A stretch of DNA of 64,000 nucleotides, taken from the NCBI GenBank assembly GCA_964651385.1, contig CAZYYM010000003.1, positions 1-64,000 of the forward strand. The letters are read 5' to 3'. Each line of letters opens with the position of its first letter. The first letter of the stretch is position 1. The position numbers and the translations under genes are program-made. This stretch comes from GCA-001735895 sp964651385. Its GTDB lineage: Bacteria; Pseudomonadota; Gammaproteobacteria; GCA-001735895. Shown here piece by piece: positions 18,001 through 27,693 of this stretch. The notes beneath the pieces are model-generated. The model did no database searches, was not told the origin of the DNA, and worked only from the letters and a program-made list of their open reading frames with translations.

Positions 18001-20521
18001 ATCGCTATCGCCGACGCTCACCGGCACAGAATCGATCACATCTATATTAACTGTTGTCCAGTTAGATGATAGGCTGCCATCTCCGGCTAAATAAGCAAAA
18101 CTGTCCACCAGAGAATTGTTAATGCTATGGTCCATGCTGGCTGGCGCAGTATAAGTAAAAGAGCCATCAGTGTTTACGACTACAGTGCCGCCAAGAGCGG
18201 TGGGAATTGAATTACTGCCATCCGCAATTGATGAACCTACGCCGCTATTATCTACAGCGATATGGGTTATCACCAACGCATCATTATCACCATCGGTGTC
18301 ATTTGACAGTAAACCCGTAATTGAGCCTTTTGTGACGTTCCCGCCTTCTACTGTGCTGTAGCTATCGGCAACAGCAACCGGTGTATCCGCTTGCTCAACA
18401 ACCGCAAGCGTGACTGTTGTCGGGTTCGAGGAAATCCCATCATAGTCTGATACCACATATTCAAAACTATCCGGACCGTTATAATTGGTATTGGGTGTAT
18501 AAGTGACTTCGCCTGTAGACGAATTTAAAGATAATGCACCGTTTGAAGGTTGGGTAGAGATAACAACTGAGGTCGGATCAATTGAACCATCCGAGTCAGA
18601 GTCATTAGCCAGTACATTGATGATAGCGGTTGAATCTTCATTTAACGTGATAGATTCAGAGTTTGTTATTGGCAAATCACTGGATCCCGTGATCGTCACC
18701 GTGACTGTATTCGATGCCGAGCCATCCGCGCTGAACACCGTGAAGGTTTCCGTAAGGCTATCGGTCGCGCCCAGTTGCTGGATCGCCGCCTGGGTATTAT
18801 CCGCCTCATAAATCCAGTTACCGTTAGCATCGATATTGAAGGTACCGTAAGTTCCTGCCATGTTGGTCTGCGGTTGAACGAAAGCTTCGCCAGAATCGGC
18901 GTCGGTAACTGTTATAGAACCACCGGTTGTTAACAAGGCTGCTGCATCTTCTGTTACTGATTGGCTATCGGCACTAACGGTAGCAGTATCATTGGTACCG
19001 TTGATGGTGATAGTCACGGTGTTGCTAGCCAATCCATCCTGACTCAACACAGTAAAGGTCTCGGTTAAACTATCAGTGGCCGTTAAAGACTGAATTGCAG
19101 CCTGGGTATTATCGGCTTCATAGGTCCACTCGCCTGCCGCGGTCACATCGAAGCTGCCGTAATTTCCGGCGGTGCCGGTCTGCGCGCTAAATGAGGCCGT
19201 ATCGGTCGCATCCGCATCGCTCGCCGTGAGGCTACCGCTCGCGGCCAGGGTGCCGTCTTCGGCGACCGCGCCGCTGGCGCTGCCGCTAATCACCGGGGCG
19301 TCTTCGGTGCCCGTCACCGTCACCGTGACGGTCTGGGTCACGGATTCACCATCCGCCGTGGTCGCGGTCACATCGAAGCTTTCCGTGACCACCGCGCCGC
19401 CCGATATACTCTGTGCCGCGGCGTTGTCTAAGGTGTAGGTCCACTCGCCTGCCGCGGTCACATCGAAGCTGCCGTAATTTCCGGCGGTGCNNNNNNNNNN
19501 NNNNNNNNNNNNNNNNNNNNNNNNNNNNNNNNNNNNNNNNNNNNNNNNNNNNNNNNNNNNNNNNNNNNNNNNNNNNNNNNNNNNNNNNNNCGCTCGCGGC
19601 CAGGGTGCCGTCTTCGGCGACCGCGCCGCTGGCGCTGCCGCTAATAGCACCAGGACTGGTACTAGTAGTCAAATTGACACTATGAATTGATGTCGTCGTC
19701 GCACTGTAGCTATTACCAGCTCCATCGCTGCCAGATACCGTCACTTCGAAACTGGTTTGAGCTGCGAGATCTGCACCTGCAACAGGAATATTAAACGTGT
19801 TTCCTGAAAGGACGGTACCAATATAATCTGTACCATTGATAGTGAACCGCACGACATCCCCCGGTGTGGCTTCTCCTCCAACCGAACCGGAAACATTAAT
19901 GTTGCCACTCGCCTCGACCTGGTCAACTATGTCATCGGCGGTTATGGGATGAACACTAATGGTCGCAGTAGTCAGGACTGGTGCCTGTATTGTAGATGAT
20001 GTGGGTTGACCGACATCAGACGCCTGGACCGACTCTACCCCCGATGTAATTATATTGTGGTCATTAAAATTCTTATCGCCCAGCCTGGAATTGCTCTGAC
20101 TAAAGGGGGTTATTGCGGTTTCGACTTCGCCCTCTTGACCATCTCGGGTATAGACTGAAGCTGTATGCAAAGCACCCAGTCTATCCTGAGATGTTCCGGC
20201 AGCAGCAGCTTCAAGTTCGGCCAGATCGATACCATCAACGATTAATTGCTGGAGCTCGGCGAGTTGATCTGCTCGATCACCGGTATTGTTTTCGAAACTG
20301 GCGTAAACTGACTCGTCAAGAAAAACTTCAGCATTCTCACTAACCTGCAATTGCTGACCATTATAGAATTCGATCGATATATCGGTATCAATTTCGGTGG
20401 TTAGTAAGTCACCTTGATGAATTTTGTCTCCAATCGAAAGTACCTTGATAATACCTTCATTGTTTTTAACTTCTGCACTACCGGTAAGCTCTACAACGAA
20501 ACCTATATTTTTTTCGGCCAT
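15031..20521 (-). CDS. lapA: LapA-like giant RTX adhesin with retention module, VCBS repeats and vWA domain (interrupted by an assembly gap)
   Basis: The ATG at 20521 begins a retention module (MAEKNIGFVVELTGSAEV) of about 110 residues with an AAAG motif at residues 106-109, a LapG-type cleavage site. A linker and tandem VCBS/cadherin-like repeats follow (AEDGTLAASGSLTASDADAT). Then come a von Willebrand A domain with MIDAS (SILLDVSGSMNIATSSG), a PPC-like domain (GDQDWIAVTLAQGENIWLDV), RTX nonapeptides (GGAGNDLLIGGGGNDSLIGG) and a type I secretion target. The 100-N run at 19491-19590 breaks the frame, but replacing it with the 60 bp found in the intact neighbouring repeat restores one frame of about 1816 aa. 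It is a cell-surface adhesin for biofilm formation, held in the outer membrane until LapG cuts it. Many antisense open frames here are by-products of its composition. Confidence 0.9.
19121..19290. repeat. Identical repeat segment within the VCBS array
   Basis: The first 55 bp (19121-19175) recur exactly at 19436-19490 and the last 55 bp (19236-19290) recur exactly at 19591-19645, on the two sides of the N run. The repeat period is 315 bp (105 codons, one VCBS unit). The base just left of the repeat differs between copies (a at 19120, g at 19435). The segment is visibly richer in G+C than the rest of the gene. Confidence 0.9.
19491..19590. other. Assembly gap (100 N) inside the adhesin gene
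   Basis: A run of exactly 100 N in the VCBS array. Both flanks end in 55-bp copies of a neighbouring repeat, so the missing sequence is predicted to be the 60 bp at 19176-19235 (or that plus whole 315-bp units). Confidence 0.9.
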
Positions 20522-20541
20522 GAACAATAAAATTCTATTTA

Positions 20542-20564
20542 GACTATGTGTATATAGTCCAAAA
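20542..20564. promoter_or_regulatory. Inverted repeat upstream of the adhesin gene
   Basis: GACTAT (20542-20547) and ATAGTC (20554-20559) form a dyad with a 6-bp spacer, 21 bp upstream of the lapA ATG. It might be an operator for the LuxR-type regulator encoded next door. The 11-mer ATAGTCCAAAA (20554-20564) recurs upstream of the DUF1631 gene. Confidence 0.3.
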
Positions 20565-20680
20565 TACCAATCGCGGTATCATACTAAAGTCGCAGGAAAA
20601 GGGTAAATGATGCCGATTTGAGAACTTCATCACACCATTTAAGGCATTCAAAACAATTACACAGATGTAACTGAATAAGC

Positions 20681-21274
20681 TTATTTGAGGTATAGGACTA
20701 GTGCGACCCGGTCTTTCAGTCCAAGCTTAACGAATATGTTGGTGAGATGGGTTTTTACGGTGCGCTCAGAAATCCTGAAACGGGCAGCGATATTCCGGTT
20801 AGACATGCCTTCTGAAACGGCCATGGCAACTTCTCTTTCCCGTTTGGTTAGCATTTGCAATAATGCATTGACGTCCTTAACTTTGATCGATTGTTGAGCG
20901 AGTTTAAATGTTTGTGCCAGCATTTGGGGTGGAAACCAGCTGTGTCCGTTTTCCAGCAATTGCAGCATTTGCTGGTAGTTGGCGGCTTGCATATAACTGT
21001 TACAATAGGCCTGCGCGCCGGCTTCGACATACTCGAGCATTTCTCTAATATTCGGACGGTCAGAGCAGATACCGACAACGCAATGCTGTTTTTCAGATTC
21101 TTCTTTTATCCAATCAATACAGCCAAATTCAAGTGAAGTACTATGCATTAGATAAATTTGATTCGAATCGAGTTTCGATACCTCTCTAACCGAGTGAAGA
21201 CTAAATGGGACGTCAAGCGCTTTATCAAGGTGATTTCGAAAAGACTTCGAAGAGGAATAAACCTGCAAGCTCAT
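20681..21274 (-). CDS. LuxR/CsgD-type transcriptional regulator
   Basis: A 197-aa protein. The C-terminal LuxR HTH (residues 135-197) is clear: LTKREREVAMAVSEGMSNRN, then IAARFRISERTVKTHLTNIF. The N-terminal 125 residues look like a receiver fold (VVGICSDRPNIREMLEYVEAG AQAYCN, in part) but without the usual acidic pocket and phospho-acceptor Asp. This resembles CsgD/VpsT-like regulators that control matrix genes without phosphorylation. A WFPP motif at the end of the receiver-like part is in the place of the VpsT c-di-GMP site, but does not match it. It ends where lapC begins (shared ends near 21274) and precedes lapA, so it probably regulates the adhesin. Confidence 0.82.
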   Translation of the reverse strand: MSLQVYSSSKSFRNHLDKALDVPFSLHSVREVSKLDSNQIYLMHSTSLEFGCIDWIKEESEKQHCVVGICSDRPNIREMLEYVEAGAQAYCNSYMQAANYQQMLQLLENGHSWFPPQMLAQTFKLAQQSIKVKDVNALLQMLTKREREVAMAVSEGMSNRNIAARFRISERTVKTHLTNIFVKLGLKDRVALVLYLK

Positions 21275-22644
21275 TAACGTTCCCTTAGCGCCTTATCCAG
21301 CCCCCGGTGAACCGGGTCCAAGAGGAAATCCAGTATCGTTTTCTTCGAGGTGATAATGTCCGCCTCGACAGTCATACCAACTTTAACAGGCAGTTTCTGA
21401 CTTTCGTGTCCTATATAATCTTTTAAGGGTTTGATTCGAACCACGAAAAAACTCTCACCATTTTCATTGATAATAGTATCGGCACTGACAAATAAAACTT
21501 CACCCTGCAAACTGCCGTGAATGGCAAAATCATAGGCTGAAAACTTCAATCGTGCTGGCTGACCAATATGAATAGAGGCTATATCGGCTGGTTTTATTTC
21601 TATTTCAATTAACAGTGAATCTTCTTGTGGCACGATTTCGACTACATCGTCCCCAGGACTGATAACACCCCCGATGGAATTGGTATTAAGACGTTTGACG
21701 ATACCGCGTACCGGCGATCGCAAAGTCGTACGCCTGACACGGTCTTTTAGGGCAGTTTGTGTTTCGCGGATGCGATCAATCTCCGCGTAGACTTCATTTA
21801 GCTCCTTTTTTGCCTTGTTCTGAAAATCAAGTTGTTCCTTCTGTTTCTTGAAATGCGCTTCTTCAATAACCGACCGCAGGCGGGGAATCGAAAGTTGCAC
21901 AGCTTCCAGACCTCCCTCCATTTCGGCTTCACGTTGTTGCAGTTGTAAAAATTCGACTTCACTGATTATGCCACGCTCCTTTAGTGGTTGCTTAATTCTG
22001 ATTTCCTTTTTAATTAGATCGAGAGAGCGGTTAATTTGCCGAGCTTTTGAATCAGCCTCTTCCAGCGCGCTTTGCTGCTGATTAATCTGCTCTTCGAGAA
22101 TACTCAGGCTTTCGTTAAGCTGTTGTAAATTGGAATCATACAGGCTTTTTTCCGATTTATTTAAACGCGGTGATTGCGCACTTACTTCCTCATTAGCGAC
22201 AAAATTAGAGCCGAATGCCTCGGCATTCAATCGAGTCGAACGGGCGAGTAATTCAAGATAAAGCAATCGATTTTCTTCAAACGAACTTGAGAATGCGATA
22301 TCGCTAATTTTAACCAGCGACTGGCCAGCATCAACCGATTGTCCCTCTCGAACCAGAATTTCAGAAACAACACCGCCCTCCAGGCTCTGTACGAGTTGTA
22401 CCTGGCTGGCCGGTGTCACCTTTCCGCTGCCACGGATTACGACATCAATTTCAGCCCAGCTCATCCAGATGATGGCCGTAAGCACAAATAATGCAATTAA
22501 TAAAACGACAAAGTTTAGATAGCGGGGAGAGCGATGCACCACCGCAGCCGACAGGCTTTGCATATAGACATGATCACTTTTTCCATAAGCCCCAAGCTGA
22601 GTTGCATCTTCCAGATTAGTTACATCCTCGGTATGGTTATTCAT
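21274..22644 (-). CDS. lapC: LapC-like type I secretion membrane fusion protein (HlyD family)
   Basis: About 456 aa; the ATG at 22644 overlaps the lapB stop by 8 bp and is preferred over a GTG two codons earlier. A cytoplasmic N terminus and a single membrane segment (about residues 43-64) are followed by the lipoyl-like half motif GSGKVTPASQVQLVQSLEGG, long coiled coils (EEQINQQQSALEEADSKARQ), and the returning RGIVKRLNTNSIGGVISPGD. It links the inner-membrane ABC exporter to the outer-membrane TolC-type channel for adhesin export. No defect is visible. Confidence 0.93.
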   Translation of the reverse strand: MNNHTEDVTNLEDATQLGAYGKSDHVYMQSLSAAVVHRSPRYLNFVVLLIALFVLTAIIWMSWAEIDVVIRGSGKVTPASQVQLVQSLEGGVVSEILVREGQSVDAGQSLVKISDIAFSSSFEENRLLYLELLARSTRLNAEAFGSNFVANEEVSAQSPRLNKSEKSLYDSNLQQLNESLSILEEQINQQQSALEEADSKARQINRSLDLIKKEIRIKQPLKERGIISEVEFLQLQQREAEMEGGLEAVQLSIPRLRSVIEEAHFKKQKEQLDFQNKAKKELNEVYAEIDRIRETQTALKDRVRRTTLRSPVRGIVKRLNTNSIGGVISPGDDVVEIVPQEDSLLIEIEIKPADIASIHIGQPARLKFSAYDFAIHGSLQGEVLFVSADTIINENGESFFVVRIKPLKDYIGHESQKLPVKVGMTVEADIITSKKTILDFLLDPVHRGLDKALRER

Positions 22645-24793
22645 TACCACTACCCTTTAACGCATCAATAACTTCCTGTTTCGGGCCATCCATGACCAGA
22701 CGACCATCATCAATAACGATTAAACGTTCTACCAGATCGAGCATTGGCGCTTTGTGGGTTACCAGCAATAAAGTTTTGTCACGGGTATAATCATATAAGC
22801 GATTTTTAACCAGCGACTCAGTGGTGTTATCAAAACTATTGGTCGGTTCGTCCAGAATAAGAATTGGTTCATTGAGCAGAATCGATCGACCCAATGCAAT
22901 TGCCTGGCGCTGTCCACCCGATAGATACCCACCTTGCTCACCGACATCAGTATCAAATCCCTGGGGTAGCTTATTAACGAATAAGTCGACGCCACTGATA
23001 TTCGCGGAACGCAGTAGCCTTTCATCATTAATCTGCATGTCTTTAAAGGCCAGGTTATCTCGAATCGAACCTCGAATCAGCTCTATGTCCTGCGATAGAT
23101 AACCGACATGATGACGCAGGTCGGCCGGATCAATTTGGTTGATATCGATATTGTCAATGCCGATATTGCCTTCAGTTGCCTGATAAAGCCCAACAATAAG
23201 TTTTAAGATACTGGATTTTCCAGAGCCTACTTTACCGATCAATCCGACATGCTCACCAGGTTTGATATCAAAACTAATTTCGGATAAAGATGCCTTGCTT
23301 GATTCGGGGTAACTAAAATCGACATTTTTGAAAGCAATTCTTCCGTCAAATACCGGGCGTCGTACAAAACCCTTGCCGTCGGGCCTCTCTACCGGTTGAT
23401 TCATTAAGTCATTCAACGATTGGTAAGCCGTTCTGGTTTGCTCGAAACTGGTGATCAGCGATGCGATCTGCCCCATCGGTGCGACAGCTCGAGAGGACAA
23501 CATAACCACGGCAATGAGACCGCCCAGCGACAGTTCGAGACCTGCAATACGATAAATACCGGCAACAACAAGGCTGACCGTTGTCAACTGAACGAGCAGG
23601 CTGGTAACCACGGAAATAGACGACGACAGCATACGAGCGCGCATCGATTTATTAGCAATACTACCTGATGACTCCTCCCAGACCCATTGCGAATAATTAA
23701 ATGCGCCAAGTGTCTTGATTGTTTTTATTGCGCTCAGCGTTTCAATTAAATGTGCATTCTTATTGGCAGTAGCTTCGTAAGTCGATTCGACACTCTCCTT
23801 TAGTGGTCTAATTAATATAAAACTGTAAATCAGAATGATTAACATGGTGATGATTGGCACTGCAACCATGGGACCACCAATGAAAAATACAACTACCAGA
23901 AAGATGACTGAAAAAGGAATATCGACCAGCGTGGCAATCGTCGTCGCGGTGAAAAAGCCCCGGATGCTTTCGAATTCCCGGAGTTTGCTGGCAAATGCAC
24001 CAATGCTTTTCGGCCAATGATCCATTTTTAAATTCATTGTTTGCGAAAAGATGATTGACGACATAATGATATCGCTCTTTTTACCCGCTATTTCGAGCAA
24101 ATAATTACGCACGAAGCGTAGTACGGTATCAAACAAATAAACCACGAGAATACCAATAGCCAGCACCCATAGTGTTTCGATTGCATCATTCGGAACAACC
24201 TTATCGTAAACGTTCATGGTGAACAGCGGTGTTGCCAGAATAAACAAATTAATCAAAATAGAGGACAATAAAACACTGGCAAAAATCTCTTTCGATTTGG
24301 CCAGTGTGCCCCAGAACCAGTGGTCGTTCTCCTGTTTGAGCGCTTTGTGCTGCTTATCCTTAGATTTAGCCTGCAATTCTCGTTTCAAAAGAAAGGCATA
24401 ACCAAGATATTCTTTTTCGAGCTGGGGTAACTCAAGCCATTCCTCACCCTCTCCTATTTCGGGTAATATTACCTTGGCACGTTTATTTTTCCGGTCGATA
24501 TTCTCCAGAATGCAGGCATTGCCGTTTCTCAGCACCAGAATACAGGGTAATAAAAGTCGCGATAAACTAGGCAGTTTACGATGAATAAGGCGACTGGCGA
24601 ATCCAGCACGACTGGCAACCCGAGAAAATAGACCCTTTGGGCTATCGATGCTGAACAGTTCAGGCCCGTTTGTCCCTGGTTTAACCGGTAATCCAGCGAT
24701 CAGGGCATCGACACTCACCGGACGACTGTGCAGTTTAGCGAAGATCACCAGGCATTCGAGCAGTGGGTCATATTGGTGATGCGGGTCAATCAT
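22637..24793 (-). CDS. lapB: LapB-like type I secretion ABC transporter
   Basis: A 718-aa permease/ATPase. The first 140 residues are a C39-like domain that lacks a catalytic Cys, as in RTX adhesin exporters, where it binds the substrate rather than cutting it. Six membrane segments (about 170-440) follow, then the ATPase with Walker A GKVGSGKSSI, signature LSGGQRQAIALG, Walker B ILILDEPTNS and the H-loop VTHKAP. It exports the adhesin through LapC and the outer-membrane partner. The gene overlaps lapC and is 156 bp after lapD. Confidence 0.95.
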   Translation of the reverse strand: MIDPHHQYDPLLECLVIFAKLHSRPVSVDALIAGLPVKPGTNGPELFSIDSPKGLFSRVASRAGFASRLIHRKLPSLSRLLLPCILVLRNGNACILENIDRKNKRAKVILPEIGEGEEWLELPQLEKEYLGYAFLLKRELQAKSKDKQHKALKQENDHWFWGTLAKSKEIFASVLLSSILINLFILATPLFTMNVYDKVVPNDAIETLWVLAIGILVVYLFDTVLRFVRNYLLEIAGKKSDIIMSSIIFSQTMNLKMDHWPKSIGAFASKLREFESIRGFFTATTIATLVDIPFSVIFLVVVFFIGGPMVAVPIITMLIILIYSFILIRPLKESVESTYEATANKNAHLIETLSAIKTIKTLGAFNYSQWVWEESSGSIANKSMRARMLSSSISVVTSLLVQLTTVSLVVAGIYRIAGLELSLGGLIAVVMLSSRAVAPMGQIASLITSFEQTRTAYQSLNDLMNQPVERPDGKGFVRRPVFDGRIAFKNVDFSYPESSKASLSEISFDIKPGEHVGLIGKVGSGKSSILKLIVGLYQATEGNIGIDNIDINQIDPADLRHHVGYLSQDIELIRGSIRDNLAFKDMQINDERLLRSANISGVDLFVNKLPQGFDTDVGEQGGYLSGGQRQAIALGRSILLNEPILILDEPTNSFDNTTESLVKNRLYDYTRDKTLLLVTHKAPMLDLVERLIVIDDGRLVMDGPKQEVIDALKGSGNE

Positions 24794-24949
24794 CTGTGGG
24801 CAAACCTGTACTCTATTTCCATTGATAATATGGATACTAAATGGTCATTTTTAGCTGGTTGCAAAAGCCTGAAACATCTTCTTTCAGAATATATTGTAGA
24901 GCTAAATGAAATAATTGTAAGCAGCACATTATTAGTAATTTATTGGTGT

Positions 24950-26875
24950 TTATATTACTTCAGGCTCGTCTAAATAATTACCCTGCATAATATCAATTCC
25001 AAGCTTTAGCAGTTCGTCGTAAAGTTGCCTTGAATCCACTCCAACAGCAATGATTCGAATATCAAGCGTATCAGTCATAGTTTTCAAGGCCTGAAAAGCC
25101 GACAACATCTCACTGCTATTCATGCCTTTCAGGGTTGTTGCATTAATCTTCGCATAGTTAAATTGCGCCGACTGCAGCAGTTGCAAAGACTGTCCAAAAT
25201 CGAGATTGTCGACGCCAAATTGTTGCCCGTGGCGTCTTACCCGATCCGATATTTGCGTACACATTAACGAGTGATGCAATAAAACGTGATGACTGGCTTC
25301 GACGCACAATTGACTCCCCTTGTTCTGGCATTCAATCAGTAATTGATTAAACTCTTCCTGTAAATCTGCATGTTCAAAAAATGCAACACTGAGATTGATT
25401 GCCATTGGCACAGACTGACCCACCTTAATGTTTTCTCTAACCAACCGAAAAACCACTTTATCAATTTGCAGGGCCATACCAAGACTAGACGCGATCGGCA
25501 TGAAAGCTGATGCAGGTATTTCCTGACCCTGCTGATTTCGAGTCCTTACAAACAATTCCCTCTGATATTTTTCAAAATTTCGATCCAGTGCCAACTGACC
25601 AACCAGAAACAGGCGATCTGAAAAAATAATGTCGTCTAACCAAGCGCGCCACTGCATTTTTCCCTGGGGCAAAGAGAGATCGGTAGAAGTGTTACTAATG
25701 ATGCTATAGGGCCCTTCGTTAACCGCCTGAGTCAGGCAGTAATCGCTTTCCGACAACAGTAACCCGAGCTTAGAACCCGTATTTATAGTTGATACCGCGG
25801 CAACCAGATATATCTCCGATAGTGTATCTTCAAGGTCGGTGTTGGATTTAAAACTCAGATACAGGTTCCTGATAAAAGAAACGACGGCGTCTTCTTCTCT
25901 GGAAATTAAAAATGCGAATTCATCATTACTGATCCGCGCAGTATTTTCGGCTCTAACCCCTCCCTGAGTTTCCCCCATTAAAGCGGCTAAAGTTATAATT
26001 AAACTGTCGGAAACACGGTAGCCCTGCCGGTCTCGTAGCTGATCGAAATTGATCACTTTAATCATACCCAGACAACCGTGGAATGAAGATTCCTCCGATA
26101 TTGATTGTTGTATTTGGTCAAGCATATATCGACGATTACCCAAACCGCTAAGTTTGTCGTGATATAATAATTCCTGATACCGGGCAAGCGTCTTTTCCTG
26201 CTCGACAAATACGCCCTTGACCTTTGAAATCATACGATTCATGGCCTCCACAACCCGTTTCAATTCTACCGTTTTAGGTAAGGTGGATTGGTGAACAAAC
26301 TGATTACGATGAATAGCATCTGCTTGTTCTTTGACACGTCGCAAAGGCATTAACAAGTAGTGCAATACTATCCAGAGCAACAGAATGGCCCCGATTAATA
26401 ACACCGCAAACCATTTCAGGGTTGATACCAGCGTATCGTACAAACCACTATAGGCAAACCCGGGGTGAAGGCTCAGTGTCAGCTCGCCTAACTGTGTCCA
26501 GCCATTCATTACCTGTGTATGGCCTTCTGCCGCCCCTAAAGGCACCATTTTTAAAAACCAGTCGGGTACATCCTCGAGCAGCAATTGCTGGTTTTTCTGG
26601 TGAATGACCTTTCCATCAACCGATACGAGTTTAATATAGCTATAGTAACCACTATCGAATACCGAATTAAACAGCGCTTCAAGTGTCGCGGGATCGTTCC
26701 CGTTGGGCAGATTACCTATCGCAATGCCAAGCGTTGTGGCCATGTCCTGGGCGCTGCTTTGCAACTGCCCTTGTAAAAAACTAGCAGTTCGCCTGAAGTC
26801 GTTCAGCATAATTATGCTAGCCAGAAGTAAAAAAGTGACTGTAACTAACAATGCAATTTGTTTGAATAAGGTCAT
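24950..26875 (-). CDS. lapD: LapD-like c-di-GMP receptor (degenerate GGDEF-EAL)
   Basis: A 641-aa inner-membrane protein. An N-terminal membrane segment, a periplasmic LapD/MoxY-type domain (about 30-150), a second membrane segment (about 153-172) and a HAMP region are followed by GGDEF-like and EAL-like domains. The GGDEF active site is replaced by SNDEF (within ARISNDEFAFLIS) and the EAL motif is not conserved, so it should bind c-di-GMP rather than make or break it. In the LapD family c-di-GMP binding lets the periplasmic domain sequester LapG and so keeps the adhesin on the cell. It overlaps lapG by 4 bp. Confidence 0.93.
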   Translation of the reverse strand: MTLFKQIALLVTVTFLLLASIIMLNDFRRTASFLQGQLQSSAQDMATTLGIAIGNLPNGNDPATLEALFNSVFDSGYYSYIKLVSVDGKVIHQKNQQLLLEDVPDWFLKMVPLGAAEGHTQVMNGWTQLGELTLSLHPGFAYSGLYDTLVSTLKWFAVLLIGAILLLWIVLHYLLMPLRRVKEQADAIHRNQFVHQSTLPKTVELKRVVEAMNRMISKVKGVFVEQEKTLARYQELLYHDKLSGLGNRRYMLDQIQQSISEESSFHGCLGMIKVINFDQLRDRQGYRVSDSLIITLAALMGETQGGVRAENTARISNDEFAFLISREEDAVVSFIRNLYLSFKSNTDLEDTLSEIYLVAAVSTINTGSKLGLLLSESDYCLTQAVNEGPYSIISNTSTDLSLPQGKMQWRAWLDDIIFSDRLFLVGQLALDRNFEKYQRELFVRTRNQQGQEIPASAFMPIASSLGMALQIDKVVFRLVRENIKVGQSVPMAINLSVAFFEHADLQEEFNQLLIECQNKGSQLCVEASHHVLLHHSLMCTQISDRVRRHGQQFGVDNLDFGQSLQLLQSAQFNYAKINATTLKGMNSSEMLSAFQALKTMTDTLDIRIIAVGVDSRQLYDELLKLGIDIMQGNYLDEPEVI

Positions 26876-27525
26876 CGTTTTTCCTTTTTAATATCAGAAA
26901 GGAGCTTTTGCCACTTACTGTTTTTGATTTTATCAGTTGGTAGCGATTTACCCAGACCCGCCGAAGCATTCGAAAGAAACAGCGAATTGGCGTTAAAGCT
27001 ATAAACAGGTAAGAGATCTTTGCGTTTACTGGCCTCGAGAATTCTCGGGTTATAATTATCCAGTACCAGAGGGATACTAGTCGGTGTTTTAAAGTAACTT
27101 AGGACCATATGGGCAATATTCTGATTTAAAGCCTTAACGTATGTCAGGTATAGTCGATTGTCCGGCACACCAAGTTTGCGTAGTGAAAAGTACTTTGCAA
27201 CAACAAAGTCTTCGCAATCTCCCTGATTAGTACCAATGAATTCCTGAGGCGTTTCCCAGTAGTCTCTAACACCCCATAGATCGATATCCTCTCTATAGTG
27301 AAACTGATTAAAAAAACGGTTTACTTCTTTCAGTTGGGTATCAATCGATTCGTTTTGTAATTCTGCAAGCAACTGATTAAGCGCCTGTCCGCGTCGATAA
27401 GCATCTGAGGAATAACTGTTTTTTAGCTGCGTGAGCATCTCCTGAGTTACTAAAGGTGTCGCAGATTGTCCTGAAACTACTAACGGTAAAGCAATACTAC
27501 AAAAGATAAATAGACATAACCTCAT
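26872..27525 (-). CDS. lapG: LapG-like periplasmic cysteine protease
   Basis: A 217-aa BTLCP (transglutaminase-like) protease with an N-terminal signal peptide (MRLCLFIFCSIALPLVVSG). The catalytic triad is Cys104 (NQGDCEDFVVAKYF), His139 (IAHMVLSYF) and Asp156 (LVLDNYNP). Asp103 and Glu105 next to the Cys match the calcium-binding residues described for LapG. It cuts the LapA retention module at an Ala-Ala-Gly site and releases the adhesin when c-di-GMP is low. It is coupled to lapD (4-bp overlap). Confidence 0.94.
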   Translation of the reverse strand: MRLCLFIFCSIALPLVVSGQSATPLVTQEMLTQLKNSYSSDAYRRGQALNQLLAELQNESIDTQLKEVNRFFNQFHYREDIDLWGVRDYWETPQEFIGTNQGDCEDFVVAKYFSLRKLGVPDNRLYLTYVKALNQNIAHMVLSYFKTPTSIPLVLDNYNPRILEASKRKDLLPVYSFNANSLFLSNASAGLGKSLPTDKIKNSKWQKLLSDIKKEKR

Positions 27526-27693
27526 GAGCAGTATTCTCTGAGAAGAATATCAATCCCCCGACGGATCGTTCTGTAGAGAATAAATTGAGGCTCTTTAGAT
27601 TGTTGGTTAGGTCTGAGCGTCAATGAGTAAAACCGGAAAAAAAGTCTATCTTTGAGTGTCGACTATTCAACTGTTTTAACCCTAGATGCCAGG

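Noticed and set aside
15212..19438. Many open frames on the plus strand opposite the adhesin gene
   Set aside because: They arise from the repetitive, stop-poor composition of the adhesin. They have Ser/Pro/Val-rich low-complexity sequence and no ribosome sites.
24216..24973. Plus-strand frames opposite lapB and after it
   Set aside because: They are antisense to a well-supported transporter gene and have no features of real proteins.
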